Of a DNA stretch of 64,000 nt, positions 12,263-20,655 are shown one piece after another. Numbering within the stretch: the stretch's first letter is position 1; each line of letters opens with the position of its first letter. A program made the position numbers and the translations under genes. The notes under the pieces were generated by a model. The model saw only the letters and a list, made by a program, of their open reading frames with translations, had not been told where the DNA came from and searched no databases. The stretch lies in assembly GCF_014268585.2 (NCBI RefSeq), contig NZ_CP077092.1, forward strand, positions 4,154,001-4,218,000, in the 5' to 3' direction. Origin of the DNA: Pseudomonas iranensis. GTDB taxonomy: Bacteria > Pseudomonadota > Gammaproteobacteria > Pseudomonadales > Pseudomonadaceae.

Positions 12263-12592
12263 TCAATGTTGAGTCGCCGTTGCGGGTGAATCGAGATTGT
12301 CCAGCGCGCGATTGACCAGCAGTTCCCCGACTACCGCCAATTGCTGGATCGACAACGTCAGGCTGCGCTGCGCACCGCTCAACTCGCAGGCCAGATCGGT
12401 GGTCAGTACGTTCAGTGAGGCAAGGGTTTCGCAGGCATGGCTCAGCAGTGTCGCCGTGTCGATGTCGGGGAGAATGGTGAAGACGTGGCTGATGGGATCG
12501 GGTTGGCCGGGGTGGCGCAGACGCGGATTATTGGAGTCGAAGGAGCTTGAATCCATGGGGGATTCGGGGGGATTTGGAGTGTGTTTTTTCAT
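12263..12592 (-). CDS. DUF6124-like small protein (109 aa)
   Basis: A 109-residue protein with a disordered N-terminus (MKKHTPNPPES) followed by the stretch FTILPDIDTATLLSHACETL and a helical C-terminal half. This layout matches my memory of the Pseudomonas DUF6124 family, which has no assigned function and is often present in many copies per genome. It is the first gene of a two-gene unit with 11980-12246 and is preceded by a long untranslated leader. No export signal is visible. Confidence 0.7.
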   Translation of the reverse strand: MKKHTPNPPESPMDSSSFDSNNPRLRHPGQPDPISHVFTILPDIDTATLLSHACETLASLNVLTTDLACELSGAQRSLTLSIQQLAVVGELLVNRALDNLDSPATATQH

Positions 12593-13080
12593 GTTGATTA
12601 CCGTTGTGGATTGTAGGAAACACTACCTGTCTCACTTCCACATGAGGGTGGCAGCTGTACGCAGGTGTGGAAGACCAGGCCAATCCACCAATACCCGGCG
12701 CACTCGAGAGTGCTCCTGCGCACAGCCGCCAAAACGCGGCGATGTTGACATAAAACCCGTCGACATGCGCTTTTGAGACATTGATGGATGTAACCGAACA
12801 ACCGGACTTCCACATCCGACCACTGTTTTTTTCAGCGGCCAAAAGAGGTTATCCCCCTGCGCCACAACGCACCAGTTCACCCCAGCCGCCGCGTCTTGCA
12901 GGAAAAATCCACTGGGTTTGAAGGCTGTTGGCGTCAGACATTTCGGCAGCCACATGCTGCAATGAGTTTTGATTAGCGGATGAATTCGTTGTATCTACAC
13001 TGATCGATTCAATCCGGGGACGGGGATGACATAATGCGCGCCAACGTATTAAAACTTACCAAGCCTCAAAGGGCGTTGTA
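12593..13080. other. 488-base gap: leader of the DUF6124-like unit and promoter region of the Septu cassette
   Basis: No convincing gene. On the minus strand, about 12600-12842 looks like a structured leader: a frame open from 12842 runs through it and ends inside the DUF6124-like gene in another frame. I vaguely recall similar leaders before other copies of this gene family, which would need a genome search. The right part (12960-13080) is AT-richer and should hold the ptuAB promoter; CATAAT near 13031 is a possible -10 box. I looked for a reverse transcriptase, as in PtuAB-bearing retrons, and found none. Confidence 0.5.
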
Positions 13081-14448
13081 ATGGAAATTAAGAGTCTCAT
13101 CCTCAGTGACGTCGGTAGGTTTTCCGAGCTAAAAATTCAGCTAGCCCCTACCGCCACGCACTCATCCAATGTGACGGTATTGGTGGGGAATAACGGGGCT
13201 GGAAAAACCACTTTACTGAAGTCTTTGGCGACCTCTCTCAGCTGGTTGGTTGCCAGAATTCGTACAGAAAGAGGCAGCGGAAACTACCTTGCTGACGAAG
13301 ATATTCGAAATGGGGCAATCGTAGGCGTCATTTCGATCATCGTCACTGACCACTCACATCCACCTCTGAATGGAAGCGAACCCGAATCCAACCACCCTCA
13401 TTTTCTCTGGGGCATCGCCCGTGGCAAACAAGGTCGTAAAACGGCAGTCCATAGCGAGTTAGCTAACGTTAGTCGCTTGGCTGATCACTATCGAACCCAA
13501 CTCACCGAGAACGACAAAGCATCGCTTCCATTAATTGCGTACTACCCCGTAGAGCGCTCAGTTCTTGAAATTCCATTAAAGATAAAAACTAAACACAGCT
13601 TTGACCAGCTCGACGGCTACGACAACTCTCTAAATCGCGGTGTGGACTTTCGTCGATTCTTCGAATGGTTTCGCCAACGAGAAGACAGCGAAAACGAAAC
13701 TGGCATATCCGATGCCGCGCTAGCCGAAGTATCGAAGAAACTCGGCAACGACAGTGACGCTTGGAAGACGCTATCCAAGCTAAAAGCGTCATCAAGAGAC
13801 CCCCAACTCGCTGCTGTGCGCTCAGCCATTACTGATTTCATGCCGGGCTTCACTAACCTACGTGTACAACGTAAACCTCGTCTGCACATGGCAATCGACA
13901 AGAACGGCGTGACCCTAAACGTTGCCCAACTTTCTCAAGGCGAGAAATTGATGATGGCCCTGGTAGGTGACATCGCTCGGCGTTTGGCGATGATGAATCA
14001 AATGCTGGAGAACCCACTGCACGGCGACGGTATCGTGCTGATCGACGAAGTCGATTTGCACCTGCATCCGAAGTGGCAACGCAGCCTGATCCGTCAGTTG
14101 AGCGAAACGTTCCCGAATTGCCAGTTCGTACTAACCACCCACTCCCCCCTCGTCATCAGCGATGCTAAGGAGGTGCTGGTTTACGTACTCAACGACGGCG
14201 AGCTTCAAGAACACAACGGCCTTTACGGACTCGACGCCAATCAAATACTGCTGGAAGTCATGGACACCGATATCCGCAACAGCGACGTGCAGAAGCGCCT
14301 GAATCGGCTTCTGAAGGAAGTACAGGACGGCAATCTGGACGAAGCCAAATTGCTGTTCGCTGAGCTCTCCTCAGAGCTCCCCGAAGGTCATATCGAACTA
14401 GCGAAAGCCGCTCTACTGATCCGCAAGCTGGAGTTGCGTCGTGCGTAA
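13081..14448 (+). CDS. ptuA: Septu defence ATPase PtuA
   Basis: A 455-residue ABC/SMC-like AAA ATPase. The Walker A motif GNNGAGKTT is at 36-44, the signature LSQGE at 284-288, Walker B GIVLIDE at 317-323 followed by VDLHLHPKW, and a switch-like TTHSP at 352-356. This split-ATPase form with a nuclease partner is the PtuA type of the Septu anti-phage system, also found as effector in some retrons. PtuA is thought to control the PtuB nuclease in response to infection. The stop overlaps the ptuB start by 8 bases. The gene is more AT-rich than its neighbours, which suggests horizontal gain. Confidence 0.85.
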   Translation: MEIKSLILSDVGRFSELKIQLAPTATHSSNVTVLVGNNGAGKTTLLKSLATSLSWLVARIRTERGSGNYLADEDIRNGAIVGVISIIVTDHSHPPLNGSEPESNHPHFLWGIARGKQGRKTAVHSELANVSRLADHYRTQLTENDKASLPLIAYYPVERSVLEIPLKIKTKHSFDQLDGYDNSLNRGVDFRRFFEWFRQREDSENETGISDAALAEVSKKLGNDSDAWKTLSKLKASSRDPQLAAVRSAITDFMPGFTNLRVQRKPRLHMAIDKNGVTLNVAQLSQGEKLMMALVGDIARRLAMMNQMLENPLHGDGIVLIDEVDLHLHPKWQRSLIRQLSETFPNCQFVLTTHSPLVISDAKEVLVYVLNDGELQEHNGLYGLDANQILLEVMDTDIRNSDVQKRLNRLLKEVQDGNLDEAKLLFAELSSELPEGHIELAKAALLIRKLELRRA

Positions 14449-15070
14449 GATAATCAAAGGAGCTGAGCCGGATTCATTTGCGAAATGGAAGCTGAAAAAC
14501 AAGACCGCCACCTACCCTGACCTTCCGCACGAAGAACGTCAAAATGTCAGGGCCGCTTGCGTCACCGAGCAGTTCGGGCTGTGCGCTTATTGCTGTCAGT
14601 CCATCACGGTCGATGGTTCCCACAATGAGCATGTTGAAGCTCAGGATCGCGTCCACAACCGCACATTGGATTTCAACAACATCGTAGCCAGTTGCGAGAA
14701 TCGCCCTCATTGCGGGCACGGTCGAGGAACGCAGCCGCTGGGGCTGACTCCTTTCATGGATGAGTGTGAAACGGAACTCAAGTTTTACCTTTCAGGCTTG
14801 GTCGCGGGAAAAACTGCACGCGCAAAAGAGGCCATAGAAACTTTGAATCTGGGCCACACCGAAGAGAGCAATCGCGCTCTTATCGGCAGAAGAAGAACCT
14901 TGGTTGAAGCGCTGATTTATAAGGTTGGGGTCCAACCCGGCGAATTGCCGGAGATTGAGGATAAGGAAATACTCGCCCTGCTCCTGGATGATTTACTTCT
15001 GCCGAAAGCGCAAAAGCTCGAACCCTTCTCGCCCGTACTAGTAAATATCATCCGCCAGATGCCAGCGTAA
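14441..15070 (+). CDS. ptuB: Septu defence HNH nuclease PtuB
   Basis: A 209-residue HNH-family protein. A CAYC zinc pair at 48-51 precedes HNEHVEAQ at 61-68, then LDFNNIVASC at 76-85 and HCGHGRG near 90-96, giving the beta-beta-metal fold with its zinc site. This is the retron-Ec78/Septu PtuB pattern (also TIGR02646-like). It starts with GTG at 14441, overlapping the end of ptuA, which implies translational coupling and a joint complex. PtuB nuclease activity, restrained by PtuA, is expected to degrade nucleic acid during phage attack. A strong terminator follows 3 bases after the stop. Confidence 0.85.
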   Translation: MRKIIKGAEPDSFAKWKLKNKTATYPDLPHEERQNVRAACVTEQFGLCAYCCQSITVDGSHNEHVEAQDRVHNRTLDFNNIVASCENRPHCGHGRGTQPLGLTPFMDECETELKFYLSGLVAGKTARAKEAIETLNLGHTEESNRALIGRRRTLVEALIYKVGVQPGELPEIEDKEILALLLDDLLLPKAQKLEPFSPVLVNIIRQMPA

Positions 15071-15073
15071 AAA

Positions 15074-15106
15074 AGGGCGAGAAGATAACTCTTCTCGCCC
15101 CTTTTT
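15074..15106 (+). terminator. rho-independent terminator of ptuAB
   Basis: GGGCGAGAAG and CTTCTCGCCC form a 10-pair stem with a short loop, followed by CTTTTT and preceded by an A-run, so it may also work for the opposite strand. Confidence 0.9.
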
Positions 15107-15135
15107 ACGCTTATGAAACATCTCTCAAATACCGA

Positions 15136-15699
15136 TCAATCATCCGGCATCTGCGGCGGTTTGCTCGGTTTCGCCGGTTTGCTGCCCTTCGCGCCTTTGG
15201 CCGGTTCCGGCTCGGTGGCGGCAGGTGTTTGTGCGGCGGCGGCCGCAGCGGCGGCTTCTTTTTCGGCCATGGGCATCGCGTCGATGGTTTCGAAGATTTT
15301 TGCCAGGCTCAATGCCTTGGCTTCATCACCCGAGGCGGAGAGCTTGGTTTCGCCGTCCTTGCCCACCAGGAACACTTTTGGATAAGCCCCCGCGCCGAGC
15401 TTCAGCGAACGCAGCAGGGCCATGGTGTCCTGCTGGCCCATGTCCTTGCCGTCGAGCTGGCCGGACATGCTGAGGATGGTGTAGACCTTGATGTTGCGGT
15501 CGGTGACGCCCTTTTTGTTGGCCGGATCTTCCAGCGACTTCTTCAGGCTCAGCCACACCGGGTCGACGGTGCTTTGCGCAATCACGATCAGAGGGCGGGC
15601 GCGGCCCACGTCCCCGGCCAGGGGGGAATCGCTGTCGGCGGCGAACAGGGGGCCGGCGATTGCCAGCAAGAGGGTCAGGGTCAGGGACCTGATGAGCAT
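15136..15699 (-). CDS. DUF4174 domain secreted protein
   Basis: A 187-residue protein with a clear signal peptide (LIRSLTLTLLLAIAGPLFA, cleavage before ADSDS). The middle, about 40-135, resembles DUF4174: RPLIVIAQSTVDPVWLSLKK, then VYTILSMSGQ and KVFLVGKDGETKLS, a thioredoxin-like layout without the CxxC. The C-terminus is low complexity, with an Ala run and Lys/Pro repeats (AKGSKPAKPSKPP), suggesting cell-wall or surface attachment. The ATG at 15699 is chosen because AAGGAG lies 6 bases upstream; an ATG two codons earlier is too close. Function unknown. Confidence 0.75.
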   Translation of the reverse strand: MLIRSLTLTLLLAIAGPLFAADSDSPLAGDVGRARPLIVIAQSTVDPVWLSLKKSLEDPANKKGVTDRNIKVYTILSMSGQLDGKDMGQQDTMALLRSLKLGAGAYPKVFLVGKDGETKLSASGDEAKALSLAKIFETIDAMPMAEKEAAAAAAAAQTPAATEPEPAKGAKGSKPAKPSKPPQMPDD

Positions 15700-15885
15700 G
15701 CGCATCTCCTTTTGATATCCACGCACTACTGATTGCGCATCGTGGCGATTGTTCCGGCGGCGTCTGGCAAAAAGGCATTGCCCTGTCAGAAGCTTAGGTC
15801 AGGGAGAACTTTGCGCAACATGACGCAAGCGATCATCGGCACATCCCTACGGCCGCTGCATTGGAAGTGTTTGCTCCAGACTGAC

Positions 15886-16671
15886 TCAGAACGCCAACTT
15901 GTAACCAATCAACACCAGCATCGTCGCCAGGCACGGGCGCAGGACTTCGTCGGAGATGCGTCCGGTCAGGTGGCTGCCCAGCCAGATGCCGGGCAGCGAG
16001 CCCATCAGCAGGAAACCCAGCACGCCCCAATCCATGTTGCCCATGCTTGCGTGGCCGAGGCCGGCGACGAGGGTCAGGGGTACGGCGTGGGCGATTTCGG
16101 TGCCGACCAGGCGGCGGGTTGGCAGTAGCGGGTAGAGGATGAACAATGCGACGGTGCCGAGTGCGCCGGCGCCGATCGAGGTCAGGGCGACCATGGTGCC
16201 GAGGATCAGACCGGTGATCACCGTCATGATATTCAGGCGCGAACCGCTCGGGTTGTAGTTGCCACCCGCGCGTTTGTGGGCGAATTCGAGCAAGCGTTTC
16301 TTGAAGAAGATTGCCAGGGCGGTGGCGAAGAGGACGAAGCCGAGCGCCTGTTTGATGATGGCGTTCATCGCGTCCGGCGCGGTGTGCAGGGTGCTGAGGA
16401 ACCACAGGGTCATGGCCACGGCTGGCACGCTGCCGAGGGTCAGCCAGCCGGTGATCGCCCAGTCGATGTTCTTGTTCTTCCTGTGAACGAGGACGCCGCT
16501 GGATTTGGTGATCGCAGCGTACAGCAGATCGGTACCCACCGCCGTCGCCGGGTTGATGCCGAACCACAGCAGGATCGGCGTCATCAACGAACCGCCGCCG
16601 ACCCCGGTCATGCCTACGATAAACCCCACCACCAGCCCGGCAATCACCAGGCCGAAATTTGCCAATTCCAT
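15886..16671 (-). CDS. TauE/SafE family sulfite/anion exporter
   Basis: A 261-residue membrane protein with about eight helices in two related halves, as in TauE/SafE proteins. The paired motifs VGMTGVGGGSLMTPILLWFG at the N-terminus and TSIGAGALGTVALF in the second half are diagnostic. Members export sulfite, sulfoacetate or similar organosulfur anions, or act in taurine metabolism. No sulfur-metabolism genes adjoin it, so the substrate stays open. It appears to be transcribed alone. Confidence 0.88.
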   Translation of the reverse strand: MELANFGLVIAGLVVGFIVGMTGVGGGSLMTPILLWFGINPATAVGTDLLYAAITKSSGVLVHRKNKNIDWAITGWLTLGSVPAVAMTLWFLSTLHTAPDAMNAIIKQALGFVLFATALAIFFKKRLLEFAHKRAGGNYNPSGSRLNIMTVITGLILGTMVALTSIGAGALGTVALFILYPLLPTRRLVGTEIAHAVPLTLVAGLGHASMGNMDWGVLGFLLMGSLPGIWLGSHLTGRISDEVLRPCLATMLVLIGYKLAF

Positions 16672-16821
16672 TCAAACGTCCAGAAAACGACAGGAAAATC
16701 TGGCCCGCAGCATAGCGATTTTTCTTATAACCACATATATCGATGCGGTCTATCGTTATGCCATATCGAATTCACCGCAGATCCCACAGTGGATCTTTGC
16801 GCTACAGCAAACCTGCGGGGC

Positions 16822-17571
16822 TCACTGCACCGGCAGGAAATTCAAGAACAGCAGACTCTGCGCGTAATTCAGGCCGATCCTGCGATAGCGCTCATCGAGC
16901 ATCTGCGTGAGCAGATCCAGGCGCGCGACGATTTTGCTGAATTCGGTGGCGAAGCTGAGGTTGCTGCCCTCCTCCGAGATTTCGTTGGAGAACAGCAACG
17001 GCTGGCCTTCCTTGTTCTGCCGTTGCGACAAAATCCACATGGCTTTTTCGATGTTGCGCGCGGCGTTGTGCACGAACGTCGGGTTGATCGCGTCGGTCAT
17101 GTAGAACTCGGTGCGATTGCCGTGGGCGGTGACCAGCATGCTGCCGATCGCATAGATGAACGCGCCGACGCGGTCGCCGAGGAATTCCGGGCTCATCGCA
17201 TAGCTCAGCGCCGCCAGATCCTTGCGCCCGCCCAGCACGGGCAACGGCTGCTGTTGCTCGACGGCGAGGCGCACCTGTTTCACGGCGGCGTTGACGGTGA
17301 GGAAACCGGATTTGCGCAGCTCTTCCGGGTTGCGCAGGTAGAGCTTGCCCATCAATCGATAGAGGCTGTCGAGGTTGTCGCGCATCGCCAGGGTGGCCAT
17401 ACGGTCGACGCTGGTCTGCAGAAATTCCTGCGGCTGCCCTTCTCGTATCTGATTGAAAAATCCATTGCCGTTCTGGTGGCTGCAGCCGCTGAGCAACAGC
17501 GACAACAGACAGGCCAGCAGCAGGCACGGGCGGCGGTGAGCGGAGGTGATCAGGGCAAAAACACTCGGCAT
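16822..17571 (-). CDS. predicted lipoprotein of unknown function
   Basis: A 249-residue protein with a lipoprotein signal: LLLACLLSLLLSGCSHQN, lipid attachment at the Cys of LSGC. The rest is mostly helical (for example VDRMATLAMRDNLDSLYRLM and VHNAARNIEKAMWILSQRQN) without membrane helices, so it is probably anchored in the outer membrane facing the periplasm. The start is set at the ATG at 17571; a GTG six codons earlier is possible. No characterised family is recognised. It is followed and preceded by spacers without partners. Confidence 0.65.
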   Translation of the reverse strand: MPSVFALITSAHRRPCLLLACLLSLLLSGCSHQNGNGFFNQIREGQPQEFLQTSVDRMATLAMRDNLDSLYRLMGKLYLRNPEELRKSGFLTVNAAVKQVRLAVEQQQPLPVLGGRKDLAALSYAMSPEFLGDRVGAFIYAIGSMLVTAHGNRTEFYMTDAINPTFVHNAARNIEKAMWILSQRQNKEGQPLLFSNEISEEGSNLSFATEFSKIVARLDLLTQMLDERYRRIGLNYAQSLLFLNFLPVQ

Positions 17572-17782
17572 GAAGTCTCGGACAGGCACATTCCTGTGCG
17601 GCGGGAGTCACCGCATCCTGGCCATGCATAGAGCCGCCGATTGCGAAAAAGTGCAGTGCCCGGACGGTGAGCCGACCTTCGGCGCTTTTCGCCACATCAA
17701 TTAGTCGGACTTTATATTTGCCAAAAGCGGTAAATCCGCTATAAATCTTCTCTCTCGACTCAAATAGCATGACTAGTGACAT

Positions 17783-17872
17783 GTAGGAGCTGCCGAAGGC
17801 TGCGATCTTTTGATCTAGCTTCTAAAAATCAAGATCAAGATCAAAAGATCGCAGCCTTCGGGAGCTCCTACG
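17783..17872. repeat. palindromic dispersed repeat, TAGGAGCTGCCGAAGGCTGCG family
   Basis: Arms GTAGGAGCTGCCGAAGGCTG and CAGCCTTCGGGAGCTCCTAC face each other with GATCTTTTGATC-type inner parts. It sits directly before the aldose epimerase gene, so it lies in that gene's promoter or leader region. Confidence 0.85.
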
Positions 17873-17909
17873 GTCGATGCGAAAACAACAACAAAAAGGA
17901 AGGTCAACC

Positions 17910-19058
17910 ATGCTTCAATCCCGTCACCTGCTCTCCGGCCTCGGACTGTCCCTGATGATCGCTACCCTTTCCGCCAACGCGGCGGGCCTGACCGCTGAAC
18001 ACAAAGCTTTCGGCAAAACCAATGACGGCACGCCTGTCGAACAGTACATCCTGCGCAACAGCCACGGCATGCAAGCCACCGTGATTACCTACGGCGCGAC
18101 CCTGCAAGCGCTGAAAGTCGCTGACAAACACGGCAAGTTCGACGACGTCGTCTTGGGTTTTGACGATGTGCAGGGCTATCAGAAAGGCACCGCGTACTTC
18201 GGCGCGACCATCGGCCGCTTCGGTAACCGCCTGGCCGAAGGTGCTTTCGAACTCGATGGCAAGCGCTATCAAGTGCCGCAGAACGACAAATCCAACGCTC
18301 TGCACGGCGGCCCCGAAGGTTTCGACAAGAAAGTCTGGAAGGCCAAGGAAACCAAGGACAAGGATTCGGTGGGCGTAACCCTGACCTACCTGTCGGCCGA
18401 CGGCGAGATGGGCTTCCCGGGGAATCTGACCACCGAAGTCACCTATCGCCTGACCGACAACAACGAGCTGCGCATCGACTACAAGGCCAGCACCGACAAG
18501 CCGACCGTGCTCAACCTGACCAACCACAGCTACTTCAACCTGGCCGGCGCCGGCAATGGCGACATTCTCAAGCAAGTCGCCATGATCAACTCCAGCCATT
18601 ACACGCCGGTCACCGCCAAACTGATCCCGACCGGCGAGTTGGCGCCCGTGGCCGGCACGCCGATGGACTTCAGCAAACCGACGGCAATCGGCACGCACAT
18701 CAAGGCTGATCATCCGCAGCTGAAATTCGCCGAGCCGAAACAGGGCGGGTTCGATTTCAACTGGGCACTGGACACCAAGGGCGATGTCAGCAAGCTCGCC
18801 ACCGAAGTCAGCGACCCGCAATCCGGGCGTGTGCTGCAACTGTTCACCAGCGAGCCGGGCGTGCAGTTCTACACCAGCAACTTCCTCGACGGCACGGTCA
18901 AGGGCAAGGGCGGCAAGGTCTATCCGCACTGGGGCGCATTCACCCTCGAGACCCAGCACTACCCGGATTCGCCGAACCAGCCGGACTTCCCGAGCACGCG
19001 GCTTGATCCGGGGCAGACCTATGCCCACAGCGTGATACTGAAGTTCTCCGCCAAGTAA
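17910..19058 (+). CDS. galM: aldose 1-epimerase, periplasmic (mutarotase)
   Basis: A 382-residue galactose-mutarotase-family enzyme that interconverts alpha and beta anomers of aldoses. Active-site segments are present in order: NALHGGPEGFDKKVW, LNLTNHSYFNLAG with the catalytic His, and the catalytic Glu in LETQHYPDSPNQPDFPS. A signal peptide (LGLSLMIATLSANAA) places it in the periplasm. The ATG at 17910 has GGAAGG 6 bases upstream; a longer in-frame start is unlikely. No sugar operon is next to it, so the physiological sugar is unclear. Confidence 0.9.
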   Translation: MLQSRHLLSGLGLSLMIATLSANAAGLTAEHKAFGKTNDGTPVEQYILRNSHGMQATVITYGATLQALKVADKHGKFDDVVLGFDDVQGYQKGTAYFGATIGRFGNRLAEGAFELDGKRYQVPQNDKSNALHGGPEGFDKKVWKAKETKDKDSVGVTLTYLSADGEMGFPGNLTTEVTYRLTDNNELRIDYKASTDKPTVLNLTNHSYFNLAGAGNGDILKQVAMINSSHYTPVTAKLIPTGELAPVAGTPMDFSKPTAIGTHIKADHPQLKFAEPKQGGFDFNWALDTKGDVSKLATEVSDPQSGRVLQLFTSEPGVQFYTSNFLDGTVKGKGGKVYPHWGAFTLETQHYPDSPNQPDFPSTRLDPGQTYAHSVILKFSAK

Positions 19059-19071
19059 CCTGCAATGCTCC

Positions 19072-19238
19072 CCTGTGGCGAGGGGATTCATCCCCGTTGG
19101 GATGCGAAGCAGCCCCAAAAACCTGCAATAGAGCGCTGTCTGATACAACGCGTGTTGCAGGATCGGGGCTGCTTCGCAGCCCAGCGGGGATAAATCCCCT
19201 CGCCACAAATCCCCTCGCCACACATTCCCCTCGCCACA
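19072..19238. repeat. palindromic repeat, CTGTGGCGAGGGGATTTATC family, with partial tandem copies
   Basis: Arms CTGTGGCGAGGGGATTCATC and TAAATCCCCTCGCCACA enclose a loop with its own hairpin (AGCAGCCCC/GGGGCTGCT). The right end repeats CCCCTCGCCACA three times, as if the arm had been partly duplicated. Relatives are at 23027, 30535 and 57195. Confidence 0.88.
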
Positions 19239-19338
19239 ATTGATCCGGTTTCATCCTTGACTCCCCCTTCCTTCCGGGAACCCTTGCTCTATCCTGCTGC
19301 CCACTAAAGATATCGACTCTTTAAGGCAGGAGGTTTGA

Positions 19339-20160
19339 ATGCGTACCCTTGAGTTGGCCGGCGTGCAGGTTCCCGTGATTGGCCAGGGCACCTGGCGCAT
19401 GGGCGAGGATCGTTCGGCGCACGGCCGTGAAGTGGCGGCGCTGCGCACCGGCATCGAGCTGGGCATGAGCCTGATCGATACCGCTGAGATGTACGCCGAG
19501 GGCGGTGCCGAAACGGTGGTCGGCGAAGCCATCGCCGGTTTGCGCGATCAAGTCTTTCTGGTCAGCAAGGTCTACCCGCACAACGCCAGCCGCCAGGGCA
19601 TCCCGCAAGCCTGCGAGCGCAGTTTGCGTCGGCTCGGCACCGACTACATCGATCTGTATCTGCTGCACTGGCGCGGTCAGTATCCTCTGGAGGAAACCGT
19701 CGAAGCCTTCGAGCGTCTGCGCGAGGACGGCAAGATCGGCCGTTGGGGCGTGTCGAATTTCGATGTCGACGATCTCGAAGAACTGTCCAGCTCGGCCTGC
19801 GCCACCAATCAGGTGTTGTACAACCTCGAGGAGCGCGGCATCGAATTCGATCTGCTGCCGTGGTGCCAGCATCAGCGCCTGCCGTTGATGGCGTACTGTC
19901 CGATCGGCCAGGGCGGCGCGATGCTCGCCGAGCCGGTTCTGCAAGACATTGCCAGTCGCTACAACGCCACCCCGGCGCAGATTTCACTGGCGTGGCTCCT
20001 GCGTCAGGACGGCGTGATTGCGATTCCCAAGGCTGTGCACCCGGAGCATGTGCAACTCAATGCCGATGCGGCGCAGCTGCAACTGGACGCCGGGGATCTG
20101 GCGGCGCTGGACAAGGTGTTTCCGGCGCCTCAACGCAAGCAGCGGCTGGCCATGGTCTGA
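19339..20160 (+). CDS. aldo/keto reductase
   Basis: A 273-residue NADPH-dependent aldo/keto reductase with a TIM-barrel fold. The catalytic residues are visible: Asp and Tyr in LIDTAEMYAEG, Lys in FLVSKVYPHN and His in YLLHWRG. The cofactor-binding end shows AIPKAVHPEHV. It has a strong AGGAGG ribosome site. It resembles the YeaE/DkgA group that reduces methylglyoxal, diketogluconate or aldehydes; the exact substrate is unknown. It is 24 bases upstream of the DUF1810 gene and may be co-transcribed with it. Confidence 0.9.
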   Translation: MRTLELAGVQVPVIGQGTWRMGEDRSAHGREVAALRTGIELGMSLIDTAEMYAEGGAETVVGEAIAGLRDQVFLVSKVYPHNASRQGIPQACERSLRRLGTDYIDLYLLHWRGQYPLEETVEAFERLREDGKIGRWGVSNFDVDDLEELSSSACATNQVLYNLEERGIEFDLLPWCQHQRLPLMAYCPIGQGGAMLAEPVLQDIASRYNATPAQISLAWLLRQDGVIAIPKAVHPEHVQLNADAAQLQLDAGDLAALDKVFPAPQRKQRLAMV

Positions 20161-20184
20161 GCTGCCGACTGCGAGGGCTTCGCC

Positions 20185-20655
20185 ATGAGAAGCACAGATC
20201 TGCACGACTCGTTCAACCTGCAACGTTTTGTCCAGGCACAGGACCCGGTGTTCGAACGGGTCCAGCGTGAACTCGAGACAGGCCGCAAGCGCAGCCACTG
20301 GATGTGGTTCGCCTTTCCGCAGTTCGCCGGATTGGGCGGCAGCGAAATGGCCCGCCGCTTCGCCATCGGTTCAGCCGAGGAAGCCCAGGCCTATCTGGCC
20401 CACGAGCTGCTCGGGGCGCGGCTGCGCACCTGCACGCAACTGTTGCTGAATGTGCCGCAGCGCTCGATTGCAGAAATGTTTGGCCACCCCGATGACCTGA
20501 AATTTCATTCTTCGATGACCCTGTTCGCCCAGTTCAGCGCCGAGGACAGTCTGTTCCATCAGGCGCTGGAGCGGTACTTCCACGGCATTCTCGATGAGTG
20601 GACGCTGCAACTGCTTGACTCAAAACAGGCCCAGTTGCCCACCGATCAGGGTTGA
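20185..20655 (+). CDS. DUF1810 family protein
   Basis: A 156-residue cytoplasmic protein. [39 protein letters not shown] and [15 protein letters not shown] are the conserved blocks of DUF1810, a family of unknown function once likened to calpastatin. The start has a GAGGG ribosome site. Its 3' end overlaps the 3' end of polB on the other strand by 36 bases, so the last dozen codons of both genes are shared. Confidence 0.87.
   Translation: MRSTDLHDSFNLQRFVQAQDPVFERVQRELETGRKRSHWMWFAFPQFAGLGGSEMARRFAIGSAEEAQAYLAHELLGARLRTCTQLLLNVPQRSIAEMFGHPDDLKFHSSMTLFAQFSAEDSLFHQALERYFHGILDEWTLQLLDSKQAQLPTDQG

Noticed and set aside
12593..13080. Possible retron RNA or reverse transcriptase before ptuA
   Set aside because: PtuAB can be retron effectors, so I looked, but no reverse-transcriptase frame exists and no msr/msd-like inverted repeat was convincing.
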